The position numbers and the translations under genes are program-made. From NCBI GenBank assembly GCA_033182465.1, contig CP137319.1, positions 3,224,001-3,288,000 of the forward strand: 64,000 nucleotides of DNA, given 5' to 3'. Of the stretch, positions 23,293-35,537 are shown piece by piece. Position 1 is the stretch's first letter, and every line of letters starts with the position of its first letter. Source of the stretch: Sanghuangporus weigelae. Lineage: Eukaryota > Basidiomycota > Agaricomycetes > Hymenochaetales > Hymenochaetaceae. The notes under the pieces are model-generated. The model made no database searches and was not told where the DNA came from. It was given only the letters and a program-made list of their open reading frames with translations.

Positions 23293-24027
23293 TCGCGACT
23301 TCTGTGATTTTTGTCACACAGAACACCTCAAAATATAAAAATCCCCATATCTCACTCAATTCTTGACCGTTTTGCATGATCTAAGCTTCTAGATTCATAG
23401 TTTTAAGATTTGTTTCAAACTCCAACAAGGACGAAGAGAAATGAGCAAAGAATGAGTGAGATATGTCGTAAAAGGCCGATTTTAGACACATATTGCATGT
23501 GCAGTTTTTCCTGCCCTCATCCCTGCTTCTACAGTCCTACAAGCAAGTCCAAAATGATATACTTATTTTATTTTATATTTACAGACTGACTTTGAGCTCT
23601 ATTCTGTGTTGTATCTGCTGGTTTGATACATGTCTGAGCTGAGCTCAAACCTACCTTTTCTCAAGGGCCCCCAGACCTCAAAATAAATTTATTCTTAGGA
23701 AAAATGATGTCTGTAAATTCATATTATGCCAATAGCACCACTCTGGTACAGTCTAGGCTGTTGTAGCACCCAGTCTGAGGGCAGGAAAAACTGCACATGA
23801 AGAAAGTGTCTAAAATCGGCCTTTTACGACATATCTCACTCATTATTTGCTAATTTCTCTTCATCCTTGTTGCAGTTTGAAACAAATCTTAAAACTATGA
23901 ATTTAGCAACTTAGATCATACAAGACGGTCAAGAATTGAGTGAGATATGGGGATTTTTATATTTTGAGGTGTTCTGTGTGACAGAAATCACAGAAGTCGC
24001 GAGTGACAATACATATGAAAAAGGCAG
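23268..24027. mobile_element. TA-flanked MITE, CTGCCTTTTTCA family
   Basis: A 760-bp element with inverted repeats of roughly 250 bp, ends CTGCCTTTTTCA and TGAAAAAGGCAG, and TA outside on both sides. No coding capacity. It overlaps the 5' end of the FunK1 reading frame. Confidence 0.7.
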
Positions 24028-24029
24028 TA

Positions 24030-24087
24030 ATGATTGCGTCAATGATTGCATCAATGATTGCATCAATGATTGCATCAATGATTGTGT
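24030..24087. repeat. 12-bp tandem repeat
   Basis: About five tandem copies of ATGATTGCATCA directly beside the right end of the 23268-24027 MITE, probably a slippage array. Confidence 0.8.
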
Positions 24088-24206
24088 CCGGGTTGTGACT
24101 TATTACAGTAATTCACCATTACTCCAAACACCAATCTGAAATTCCATATCCCTGCCTCCTGCCACAATATACTTCTAAGAATTTTGTATGGTTGTGAAGC
24201 CACATA

Positions 24207-24839
24207 AGGTAGGGAAAGTATAAACTCGACTAGCTGTGACGTGCGTCGCGCGACCCTGACCTTCCTCATTTGGCACAACAACACAACTCTTTAATTCTGC
24301 CTCCCACACCTCACAAGCATACATTTGTCCTGCGTACATGTCTTTGGATTGTAGATACCTACAGATATATGTTTTTAAATTTCCAAAATACTAAGATTTG
24401 GCCGACCAATTAAGGAAACAAGTTTTTTTGTACCAAATGGCTCAGAATTCATTTTCCATCATCCTGGCGAAGTTTCAGAAATTTTTGAAATTTTGACCTC
24501 TGAATTTTTGCCGCTTCCCGGAAAACTCCAAATGACTAATACCGCCTATATATAGTAATTTTATGCTTAGTTAACTGTTATTAGTAAGAGTCATTTCTTA
24601 TGGATTCCACGGGTGCTTGGAACTCAGCATAGACTTGCTTAAACATTATAAAAAGCATTCTATCATACATTAAGACACATTGGCAGGCAAACGCTATGAT
24701 ATTTTGGTGTTCAACAACTACCTGGATATCTGGCCTCGAGATTTTTGCTGCTAGGGTCCTTCCTAATTGGGCTAGATCAGGGACTTTCAGGGTCATTAGT
24801 CACATGTGACAGCTAGTCGAGTTTATACTTTCCCTACCT
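24207..24839. mobile_element. TA-flanked MITE, AGGTAGGGAAAG family
   Basis: A 633-bp element with ends AGGTAGGGAAAGTATAAACT and its reverse complement, TA on both sides, nested in the 24106-26488 element. Non-coding. Confidence 0.7.
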
Positions 24840-24845
24840 TACTTA

Positions 24846-25934
24846 CAGCTAGTTGCAAAATTGTTGGGAATCACGTGATTTCACCACTTTTCTCGCCATG
24901 AGAGCCTCAAAACACAGATAAAATCATATCTCACCCAAATCTCAATGGTTTCACATCATCTAAGTTTCTAAATTCATCTTTTCGAAAGGGCTTTCGCTTA
25001 AAAAAAAAACTATAGAGAAAACAGAGTGAAAAATGACCCCAAAATGGCGAAAGTATTGGTTTTTGCCTCTTCCTTGCATGTGCAATTTTTTCTGTGATCC
25101 CTGCTAGTCCAGCACCTCCTCAAAGCTATCCAGAATGATAATATGATTATAAAATGAATTTACAGACTGAGTTTGAGTTGAATTGTGTACCAGAATATGC
25201 TGCTTTGAGGCATGCCTGAATCACTCAAAACTCATCATTTCCCCCTAGCCTCCCAGACTCCAGGAAAAATTCTTACAGGCCAGATTCATGCATGTAAATT
25301 CATTTTGGATATAATAGACTAGGTTTGTGTACTAGCTAAGGCCTCAGCATCCACTGGTGAACTGGGCTGAACAAGTGATTTTGGTTGTATGCATCATTTT
25401 AGACAGCATCTTCCCAGCTCACCAGTGGATGCTGAGGACCTAGCTAGCACATAAACCTAGTCTATTATATCTAAAATGAATTTACATGCATGAATCTGGC
25501 CTGTAAGAATTTTTCCTGGAGTCTGGGAGGCTAGGGGGAAATGATGAGTTTTGAGTGATTCAGGCATGCCTCAAAGCAGCATATTCTGGTACACAATTCA
25601 ACTCAAACTCAGTCTGTAAATTCATTTTATAATCATATTATCATTCTGGATAGCTTTGGGGAGGTGCTGGACCAGCAGGGATCACAGAAAAAATTGCACA
25701 TGCAAGGAAGAGGCAAAAACCAATACTTTCGCCATTTTGGGGTCATTTTTCACTCTGTTTTCTCTATAGTTTTTTTTTTTAAGCGAAAGCCCTTTCGAAA
25801 AGATGAATTTAGAAACTTAGATGATGTGAAACCATTGAGATTTGGGTGAGATATGATTTTATCTGTGTTTTGAGGCTCTCATGGCGAGAAAAGTGGTGAA
25901 ATCACGTGATTCCCAACAATTTTGCAACTAGCTG
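24846..25934. mobile_element. Palindromic MITE sharing the Tc1 terminus, copy 2
   Basis: A 1,089-bp palindrome: two inverted repeats of about 505 bp around an 80-bp spacer. It starts CAGCTAGTTGCAAAATTGTT after TA (24844-24845) and ends GCAACTAGCTG before TA. The termini match those of the 1398-19056 element at 19 of 20 positions, so that transposase may mobilise it. It would fold into a long hairpin and could be a source of double-stranded RNA if transcribed. Confidence 0.8.
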
Positions 25935-26490
25935 TAAAGTACATGTATGATTTTTTTCAGCCCAGAAAACACTTTGGATGAATTTACAGAGAGGAGGGAA
26001 AAATGAAGGGTTCTCGAGCTAAAAACCACTACTCCAAACACCTTTTTGTGTAATCAAATTGTTACCCGGAACTTGCCAGTAATCTCTTACATCATCTAAT
26101 TTTCTTATTTCCCACCACTTTTGTAAACTTTTGTCAAGTGTCAGCCCCATATAAATATGAACTCTTGCCCAATTTCCCTTCTAAAACATGTAATAGATTC
26201 CTGAGATGCCATTTTATTCACCTGTGTGCCCAAGACTCTCAAAACAGTGTCATTCAGATCAAAGGATAATTTTGAAAGTGTACTAGGGAGAATAGTTATT
26301 GAAATTTCCTCAATGTTTGAATTTTCATGGCTCTTCTACTGCTCCGATTGCTACCAAAATTCATAAGTATATCGAGTTTACATGTGAAAGTTTTCATAAG
26401 TTTTTTCAACAGTAGGGATGTAAAAGTGAGGGAGGAAATAGTAGGTGTTTGGAGTAATGATGGTATTTGGAGTAGTGGTGAATTACTGTA

Positions 26491-28022
26491 GAGGTCTTTT
26501 GCTATCAAACGGTGACCGATTTTCAAATGGTACCCCATATTCAGCCGAGGCAAAACCTTGTTTGTAATCAGGCAGCTGCAAGCCAAAGGGTTCTGTCACA
26601 GAGGTCACATCATCTAGTTTGGGAATGCCGATCAACTGGATTAACTCTTCCTCATTTAAGGAGTAGGAGATGAGAATAATCTGACAAAATTATGCTATTC
26701 ACATCGAGTATATGCTCTTATACTATATATTTCTGTGAACCAGAGCTCAAATCAGAAAAAGGATTTTATTTTGACTTGAAGATTGTAGAGACAAGAACTT
26801 GCCAATCAGGTCAGAACTACATTATGGATTGGCAAGATGTCACTTACAGCTAGTTGCAAAATTGTTGACAATCACGTGATTTCACCACTTTTCTCATCAT
26901 AAGAGCCTCAAAACACAGATAAAATCATATTTCACCCAAATCTCAATGGTTTCACATCATCTAAGTTGTTAAATTCATCTTTTCGAAAGGGCTTTCATTT
27001 AGGAAAACTTACCGAGAAAATGAAGCGAAAAATGATCCCAAAATGGCGAAAATATCGTTTTTTGCCTCTTCCTTGCATATATATTTTTTTCTGTGATCCA
27101 TGCTGGTCCAGCACCTCCCCAAAGCTATCCAGAATGATAATATGATTATAAAATGAATTTACAGACTGAGTTTGAGTTGAATTGTATATTAGAATGTGCT
27201 GCTTTGAGGCATGTCTGAATCACTCAAAACTCATTATTTCCCCCTAGCCTCCCAGGCTCCAGGAAAAATTCTTACAGGTCAGATTCATGCATGTAAATTC
27301 ATTTTAGACATAATAGACTAGGTTTATGTGCTAGCTAGGTCCTCAGCATCCACTAGTGAGCTAGGCTGAACATGAGGTTCTGGTTGTATGCATCATTTTA
27401 GACAGCATCTTCCCAGCTCACCAGTGGATGCTGAGGACCTAGCTAGCACATAAATCTAGTCTATTATATCCAAAATGAATTTACATGCATGAATCTGGCC
27501 TGTAAGAATTTTTCCTGGAGTCTGGGAGGCTAGGGGGAAATAATGAGTTTTGAGTGATTCAGGCATGCCTCAAAGCAGTACATTCTGGTACACAATTCAA
27601 CTCAAACTCAGTCTGTAAATTCATAATATAATCATATTATCATTCTGGATAGCTTTGGGGAGGTGCTGGACCAGCAGGGATCACAGAAAAAAATGCATAT
27701 ACAGGGAAGAGGCAAAAAACAATATTTTCGCTATTTTGAGGTCATGTTTTGCTCTATTTTCTTGATCGCTTTTCCTAGTCAAAAGCCCTTTCATAAAGAT
27801 GAATTTAGCAACTTAGATGATGTGAAACCGTTGAGATTTGGGTGAGATATGATTTTATCTGTGTTTTGAGGCTCTTATGGCAAAAAAAGTGATGAAATCA
27901 TGTGATTGCCAACAATTTTGCAACTAGCTGTAAGTCTTTGTCACAATCTCTCACGTTCAAACGGTGGGTCCCAGAATTCTCAAATGGTCACTATCAGATA
28001 TCGTTTGATAGCAAAAGACCTC
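26491..28022. mobile_element. TA-flanked MITE, GAGGTCTTTTGC family, with nested insertion
   Basis: Ends GAGGTCTTTTGCTATCAAAC and the reverse complement, with TA at 26489-26490 and 28023-28024. The palindromic MITE 26847-27930 is inserted inside; without it the element is about 0.45 kb. Non-coding. Confidence 0.65.
26847..27930. mobile_element. Palindromic MITE sharing the Tc1 terminus, copy 3
   Basis: A 1,084-bp palindrome of the same family as 24846-25934, flanked by TA at 26845-26846 and 27931-27932. Its arms also match the half element at 1-503. Confidence 0.8.
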
Positions 28023-28024
28023 TA

Positions 28025-28746
28025 TTATGGCAATGTACCTGTCGGCTTTGTTGAGACAATAAATTGCATAATCGGTTGCAAAAGGGGTTTCGACCCATCT
28101 GAGATTACAAATAGCAACATGTTTGCTACGGAAAGGGAAATTTTGCGTCATGGTGGCAATTTATTATGTCACTCGCGATTTCCTTCTTTATGAGATTTTC
28201 AATGTCACAAGTAACACGATTTGTAATTTTGCCACCAGTTGCATTTGGGTGGGCGATCAGTGGTCACTCAGCGGGTCATTCTGTGGGCAATCATCACTTT
28301 CAGTGGGCGATCTGTGGGCGATCTGTGGGACATCTAATCTAACATTCAGTGGGCAATCAGAGCCCAGTGGAGCGGGTGATGAACAGGTACGTTAACTTCT
28401 TGTCTTCTTGCCACCATTATTCTCCATTCCTTTACCATTCCTGCTAACTTTAACAACTCGCAACGTTAAGCAACTGTGCAACCTGAACAAATCAGGCCAC
28501 AAAGTAAAGCAGATGAGAATCTAGTGGCCAAGATCACACGCATAGGATCATCCCTGACTCTAGCAAAAGATGACTTGGTATGCTTAACATTGGCTCCTTT
28601 GTCAGGGTACTAAGGAGTGACCTCCAATACCATAGACTGCTTTGACCTTGAGTCTTAAAGGCAAGCAAGATGAGCTGTGACACATCAAGAGCAAAATAAA
28701 AAAGAAGGTGCCAGAATTGAAGCAGGTTTGCACCCTGTGACACAAT
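28025..28746. repeat. Non-coding region with GATCGCCCACTGA-type array
   Basis: Positions 28236-28390 carry about eight imperfect units of the kind TCAGTGGGCGATC, the inverse of the array at 1188-1308. Positions 28150-28245 contain an imperfect inverted repeat beginning GTGGCAATTTATTATGTCAC, related to the 23268-24027 MITE. No gene is supported; 28391-28746 shows nothing recognisable. Confidence 0.5.
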
Positions 28747-29571
28747 GCCATTTTGGAGATACTGAAATGGAATTTACAGGCTAGAACAAATCACACTGCT
28801 CTGGTCGAAAGGATAGAAGCTCTGTTAGCAGTTGTAAACAAAGCGGAGGATGTAATATTTGCACAATTCTGCGCACAAATTAGCATGGAAGACATTCAAG
28901 AATATGAATCGCTGCAGCTGAAAGCAGCGAGCGAGGAGGCTGCAGTCCATAGGCATTTCAAGACACAGATTGCACATCTTACCCATCAGTAAGTTCCTTT
29001 TTCCCTTAATCTGCGTGAAGAACAGGCCTATTGAGTGACGCATCCAGGTCACAATTCGAAGAACAGCAACTGGCAATGCTGCAGGAGTGCCTTGTAATGC
29101 TTGACACCGCTATAAATGCCGAGCATACAGCTATAGAGAAGCATGAAGCTGAAAAGCAAGCTCTCGGGAGGAGAGAAGACCGTCGCTGCTCTCACGTTGC
29201 TTTTCACTATTTACAGATATATCTTTCTTCGTTGTTCTCACAGTTGTCTTCCTTATATACATTTTCACCAGTCACTGTAGTTATCAACCAGCTCCTTTCT
29301 TCATTCTTGATGAGGTTGATGCAGCACTTGACAATATAAATGTTACCAAGATCGCTAATTACATCTGTTCTCGAGTGTCTAGCAAGTTCTGGTTTGTGGT
29401 CATTAGCTTGAAGAATTCTCTGTACGAACAAGAAAACTCGTTGGTAGGTATCTACCATGATCAAGAAGTGAATAGCTCTAGCTCCTTAACATTAGACGTA
29501 AGTGGCTTTCTATTATACCACTGGCAAAAGTAATGGGGAATTTCTCTTTCAGCTCACACAATACAATGACT
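28747..29571 (+). pseudogene. SMC1 cohesin subunit remnant
   Basis: The 3' part of a gene for SMC1, the ATPase arm of the cohesin ring. Seen: coiled-coil residues VNKAEDVIFAQFC, MEDIQEYESLQLK and KTQIAHLTHQ; after an intron FEEQQLAMLQECLVML; then the ABC signature LSGGEKTVAALTLLF; then, after another intron, the Walker B region PFFILDEVDAALDN; and the C terminus SLTLD plus LTQYND. The stretch between the coiled coil and the signature motif is missing several hundred residues, and nothing upstream encodes the head, hinge or first arm. Because introns are kept, this is not a retrocopy but a deletion remnant or captured segment. Some remaining exons still splice in phase. It ends 30 bp before the LTR at 29601. 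Confidence 0.8.
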
Positions 29572-29600
29572 GATTGCTGTGACCTCTGCTGTATCACCGC

Positions 29601-30925
29601 TGTAAGAAGCAACGACGCGCTAGGTCCGAAATCACGCACGTGACACACATTCCGCTATGTTCCGCGTCGTAACAGTTTAATCCGGCGTGGATCGACATGA
29701 TTCGAAGTGGAGCGATCTATTACAGCCTCATGCATTGGACTGCCGCCGGGGAAAAACTTACGACGTTGGAAATCGCTCAAGGATAGCAGATCAGACGCCT
29801 GAGCCACCCAGTCGACTCCACAAAGGAAGGCTCAGCCGACTCGTCTTATCAGTCCCAAGCCCAAGATTTGAATTGTGAGACTCGGGACTGACGTCCAATG
29901 CCTCCCAAGCTTCGATCCGATGCAATGCGCTCCGACTTCTCCCCTCTATGTTCTATATGCACTCATATTTTGTTTTATGCCCCATGATCTATGTGCTTGC
30001 CACTTTCCAGATATGTTCACCTCGTCTTTTGTTCTCCATGCTCCCCTTTGAGATATGCCTTCCGACTTCTCTTCATTTATGGTCCCTGATGCTTCGAAGG
30101 CTCAGGATGGACAATGTTATAAATAGACGATCTATTTGTGTAGGGGAGTTCAGTTCAGTCCAGCCCAAAAATCAGTACAGGAGTCAAGTCTGGACCAGAA
30201 AGCCCAGTTCTAGTCCTACTCGTCTTCTCTCCTTGCTACAGTCGAAACACCTCGACTCTCACTGTACTCACTTTGACTCTCTTGCCTCTATCAAATATAC
30301 GATAGTTCTGTTTCATTCGTCCCAAGACCCCTGCCTAGCAGTCGTGTTCTGAGATCAGTGTGCTCAGTTCGACTCGCATTGCTGTTAGAGTCTCTACCCG
30401 CAACTTACTGGTCCCTCTATTCAACTCTCGTCCCCCCCCGCTCTGTTCCGCGTTGTATCGCATCGTTATGCTGCGCAACACCTCACGTTTCATCGCATCC
30501 TGTCGCATCATATCGGATCCTCGTAGGATCACTCTAGCTTCATTCTAAGCTTCGGAAATATCGTCCCAAGCTTCGTCTCATTGTCATTACTCCCCAGGGT
30601 TCGAATCCATCAAAGGGTTACCTGTGAGGACATTGTTCGTACCATCGTATCGCCACCGCCGATCCCCCTCGCCTCGACTTCTCCCGCTTGCTTCTCGGCT
30701 TCTTTTCTCCACTCAAATCCCCACCCTCACATGCTTTCAGCAGCCTTCAATCTCAACTCACTCATCCCCTCCGAAACCGCTTCGGAACCTAGCTCAACCC
30801 TTCGGAATCACCCCAGCTTTGGCCTATAGTCACCCTTCTGCTATTCCATTCGTCTCAATCTTACAGAACAGCCCCCAACAGAACTGCGACACTCCTCTGC
30901 TAACAGACAGTTCCCAGGAGTTTCA
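29601..30925 (+). mobile_element. Solo LTR, NCGN-target group, TGTAAGAAGC subfamily, copy 1
   Basis: A 1,325-bp fossil LTR starting TGTAAGAAGC and ending GGAGTTTCA, flanked by CCGC (29597-29600 and 30926-30929). A TATA box TTATAAATAG lies near 30117-30126. It is closely similar to the copy at 56836-58149, so fairly recent. No internal region is attached. Confidence 0.8.
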
Positions 30926-31609
30926 CCGCGCACTCTATTTATTCTATCAACCCTCACTGTCATAATCATAAACATAATAACAATATGTAGCTTGTACAAA
31001 TTCCACAACATAAAATGGGCATATGGAGTGAATGCTGAAGAGTAAGTCTGAAGCTTGGGAGCATATGGAGTCATTACAACCAGTTCTGAGGCATTCCGAC
31101 GGGTTTTGCCCAGTTTTGACTGGTTTCGATCAAACGAGAAAACTTAGCAAGAACGCCATAGTCTAAATGGCACGTGCACCATTCCTTAATTGGCCATCAC
31201 TTTGGACAAGGCAGAAGAATCACAGGGGCAAGTGTACACGCGTTGATCATAAGTCTTTGGATCTTGGATCCGCACTCCAGACAAAGAGATTTTACCCTGC
31301 AACATTGTCCACAGTCCCTCTCCCTTTCAAAACATTGCAGACTTACCTTGTCAGGATAGCCGAGGTCTTTCCAAGTTCTTTCCCTGAGTTCTAATTTGTT
31401 CTGCTCAAAGACACCCAGTTCTGAAGGTTTTGCTTATGTTCTCACATTTCTATATGCATCCCTTTTATTTCTTGATGCTCTCATTCCGATCATGCTTAGT
31501 ATTGTTTCTTTCTGCTTTATGTGTCCCTTAACCATCCATATGCACCCCTCTCCTTTGTAGATAGTGATATGCGTTCCCCTTTCTTTTATGGCTTATGTTC
31601 TCTGACCGA

Positions 31610-34507
31610 TGAAACTCCTGTGGGCGTTCTGAAACTGGACAGGGAATATAAAGTTCGAGGGGCTGCCCTAGAATACCTTTGAATAGTCAGCAGAGAGATA
31701 CACCTAGACCAAAGGCAAGTGGACACGAAGGGATACTGGAATATACGAGAGAAGGGTAGTATGAGGGCTGAGGAACGCGTGGGAAGCGCTCGAGGAAGGA
31801 TTCCGAGGATGGGCTTCTCCCGAGATTGATGGTGGCGGTGCGAAGGCTAAATTGACTCTCCGGCTCAACTGCGAGCTCTGGACTAAAGCCGACTAACACG
31901 AGGAACAAGAACTGATCTAACTAAAGCTACGCTAGTCGAACCACCAACTCGAACGTGACTAATCGACCGTGCTAACACACTGGGAAGCGACGGCAGCCGA
32001 TCTCACTCGGAGTCTAAAGTGTCGGAACGCGGCGTAACAATTTGAACGCGGTACAATGGACGGGGACGGTGTAGACTATCAGACCCTCTTAAGCAGCGGC
32101 GAAGGCGACGGCGTTCGACCACAGAGAGGCGTCGGCGGTGTCAAAGATCGGAGAGGTAAGAAGGGATCCAACTCGTGGCTAGACCTCCTGGACAGCTTGG
32201 TGCCGTGGCGGACAATTTGACCCGGAAGCACTGCTGCCGATCGGGATGCACGCTCAGTCGTGGGGAGAGCTCAATCGTAAGGGCTATGGTATGATCCGCG
32301 TATAAAGGGGACGCCGCCGATAATGTACGGGACAGAGCCGCCGACGAGTCAAGATGTCGGCGTCGCGAATAAGCAGTAGAGCGACGGCGCTGTCGAGCCC
32401 TGCGAGCGGCGGCGATTACTGGTAGAGCGATGGTACCGCCGATTGCCAGGAGAGCGACGGTGTCGCCGATTATCAGGAGAGCGACGGTGTCGCCGATTAC
32501 CAGGAGAGCGACGGCGTCGCCGATTACCAGGAGAGCGACGGTGTCGCCGATTGTCAAGAGGGCGATGGCGCTGCCGTTTCCCAGGACGAGGGATAGCTCT
32601 GCCGATCACTTGCGCAGTGGCGAGTGAGCACGTGCCCCTGTTATTCCCTTAAACGGGGGCGGCGTCTTGTGTCGGCACACGATCTTCGGCGGAGGCGATA
32701 GAGAGCAAAAGGGCTAATAGAGACGAGAGGAGTGCACTGAGATCTATTCTGAACTACTGCTTTTGAACACTACATACATGAGGTCTATATATACTGGGGA
32801 ATGCTGGGGAAGAGCGTCACAGAGGCGGCGACAGTGACGGCGCGTCACAGGCGCACAATCGGTGCGGACCCGAAGATCGGGGCGCGCCGCGAAGCTGCCA
32901 AGACACGGGCGCACGCTGATCGGGCTGGCGGTGATTGGCGCGGCGCATCATCATCGGGCGCGCTCGGATCGCTAAGTGGTCGCACCACACGAATATGAAA
33001 CGTCAGGGGAGGCAATAATACTAAAAGGGGAATAGGCGAGTGGCCGCCGCGTCCGACAATCGGACTCGGCGCACGAAGCAGCATACTATGAACATGAAAC
33101 GTGGTACCTGGGACCTTGTAAAACCACTACCCGACGTCGGATAAGCCAATCAACAGGAGCCGACGAATATTCCATCGGCTATACGGTTCGATATCCTTCC
33201 GCCGCAGTAGCCGATACATCCGCTGCAACGTTCCAGGCGCCCGCGTATCAGAAAGTGCGGCTGGCCAAGCGTACTCGGTTTGGGAAGTCTTCGAAGGACG
33301 GGAGGCGGCGGACGTATTGGTTGAGCCGCGGATCAAAGAGCGGCGGTTTGGAGGGTCTTAAGGAGCGGCGGAGGTGTAGCGGTCGGCGCACGATGGTATA
33401 CTGTACAGAGTACTGAGGGGCCTGTACCGACGTACCGGTACAGGCAAGTGCGGCGCACTACAACGGTAACTGGGTGACCCAAACGTGATACAAGAGACGG
33501 AGGGACTTTACGGCGATGGAAAGGGGTAATATGGTGCCCTTTTCCGACGACAGTGGAGAGGAGAAGGTGTTACGAGACCGAAAGCACGCGGCACGCTAAG
33601 TAACTGGGTTACGAGCGAAACCGGCGAAACCAATCGGAACACGCAATGCGGTTTTGATCCGGGTGACAGAGACAGGAGGAGTCCTTTATACGAACCAGGC
33701 GAACTATACGAACATACGAACGGCTCTGCTGCGAAGAGATGTCACCGATCGACTGTACAGAACACGAAATATCGTATATTAGGCTTTAGAGACGAGAGAG
33801 TTTTCTATGAACAAGAAGAACTCGAGGCTGGGGGACTTGAGACGATCTAAGAGCTCCTTAGCTCCCACTAAGCTGTCCTCCCCACTACGAGAGTCGTGCT
33901 AAATTTATACTAAACGTCCAAACTGAGCCTCCCATCGGTCAGAAAACATAAGTCATAAGAAAAAGGGGAACGCATATCACTTATCTACAAAGGAATGGGG
34001 CGCATATGAATGGTTAAGGGACACATAAAACAGAAAGAAACAATACCAAGCATGGTCGGAACGAGAGCATAAAGAAATAAAAGGGACGCATATAGAAAGT
34101 GAGATCATAAGCAAAGCTTTCGGAACCGGGTGTCTTTGAGCGGAACGAGTCGGAACTAGGGGAAAAGACTTGGAAAGACTTCGGCTAGCCTTACAGGGCA
34201 AATCTGCAACATTTTGAATGGGAGAGGGACTGTGGACGACGCTGCAGGGTCAAATCTCTTTGTCAGGAGTACGGATCCGGGATCCGGAGACTTGTGATTG
34301 ACGCGTGTAGGATCGTCGCGTGATTCTTCCGTCGTGTCTGATATGATGGCCGATCATGGAACGGTGCACGTGCCATTTAGACTATGGCGTTCTTGCTAAG
34401 TCCCCTCGCTCCAGCGAAACCAGTCGGAACCGGGAGAAACCAGTCGGAATACCGCGGAACTGGTCGTAACGACTTTGTACGCTCCCAAGCTTTAGTCTTA
34501 CTCTTCA
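31610..34507 (-). mobile_element. Long solo LTR nested in the outer copy
   Basis: A 2,898-bp fossil LTR in minus orientation, ends TGAAGAGTAAG and GGAGTTTCA, flanked by CCGA at 31606-31609 and 34508-34511. It holds a GC-rich middle with a tandem array and a TATA-like AGTATATATAG near 32785-32796. The ORFs inside are composition artefacts. It is younger than the copy that it interrupts. Confidence 0.7.
32412..32590. repeat. 27-bp tandem repeat within the LTR
   Basis: About six units close to GAGAGCGACGGTGTCGCC plus GATTACCAG, in the GC-rich middle of the nested LTR. Confidence 0.8.
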
Positions 34508-35114
34508 CCGATGGGAGGCTCAGTCTTAGACATTTAGTATAAATATAGCACAACTCTCATAGTAGGGGGACAGCTTAGGAGGAGCTTAGCAGTTCTCTCA
34601 TCATCTCAAGTCCCCCAGCTTTGAGTTTGACCTGTTTGTAGTGAACTCTCTCGTCTCTAAAAGTCTAATATACAATTTTTCATGTTCTGTACAGTTGATC
34701 GGTGATCTCTCTTCGCAGTAGAGCCATTTGTACATTTGTATAGTTTGCCGTGTTTGTGTAAAGGACTCCTCTTATCTCTGTCATCTGTATCAAAACCTCC
34801 TTGCATGTTCTGATCTGTTTCACCAGTTCTGCTCATAACTTCACTGCTCAGCGTGTCATGTACTCTTGGTCTTGCAACACCTCCCCCTCTTCACTGTCAT
34901 TGGAAAAGGACATCATATCATTCCCTTACTCCTGATACATATCCCTTGCTTCTTTAAATTGTTGCCCAGCATCATTCCATGTCGTTTTGATCAGATACAG
35001 TTGGTTCCGTCATCCCGCACATATCCTTTGATCCTCTCAATCCCTTTCTATCACTGCTGAGTTCCTCCACCTCTCGTATCCCATTTTGATTCACCTAGCT
35101 ATCGTCCTTTGTTC

Positions 35115-35537
35115 TGTTAGGCGACGAGACTAACAGACGTTGATCTCGAGGTGGCCAATACAACAACAAACAACAGGCTAAACGCAAGTTGCCGAGCTAG
35201 ACGCATGCTATATCGTAGTGAAGGTAAGTAGATTGAACGACTAAATAATACAATAGAGTAGATACCTATGTCGTAGTGAAGGTAAGTAGAATAGTAAGAC
35301 GAGGGATCGAAAAGTCAAAACTGTCTACTTATATACACAACGCTTGTGAGAAAGGTCTACTCTATAAAGAAGTCACCTGATGAAAGGAGTGGAGTGATTA
35401 GTGAGCATGATAGAACATCGTAGAATGTTCCGACAAATGGATGAGTAATCACAAAAGAAAATAAAAGAAACGGAAAAGAATATTAAAATAAAAGGATAAC
35501 GTAAGAAAAGAAAAGAAAAAATGTTTGAGTCCTAACA
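35115..35537. mobile_element. Copia-type solo LTR
   Basis: A 423-bp fossil LTR with perfect 7-bp ends TGTTAGG and CCTAACA and 5-bp target repeats TGTTC at 35110-35114 and 35538-35542. It is inserted in the outer long LTR. No internal region is attached. Confidence 0.8.

Larger units (their letters stand above)
24106..26488. mobile_element. TA-flanked MITE, CAGTAATTCACCA family, with nested insertions
   Basis: Ends CAGTAATTCACCA (left) and TGGTGAATTACTG (right), each with TA outside. Two other MITEs (24207-24839 and 24846-25934) lie inside. Without them the element is about 0.65 kb, a normal MITE size. Internal copies of CTCCAAACACC appear near both ends. No gene is seen; 25937-26480 is non-coding. 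Confidence 0.65.

Noticed and set aside
24030-24087. Regularly repeated 12-bp units as a CRISPR-like array
   Set aside because: No spacers, units directly adjacent, eukaryotic context; a simple tandem repeat.
30597-30620. B-box-like GGTTCGAATCC, also near 57835 and 21392
   Set aside because: No cloverleaf or A box around any of them; two are in LTR copies and one is antisense to the FunK1 coding region.
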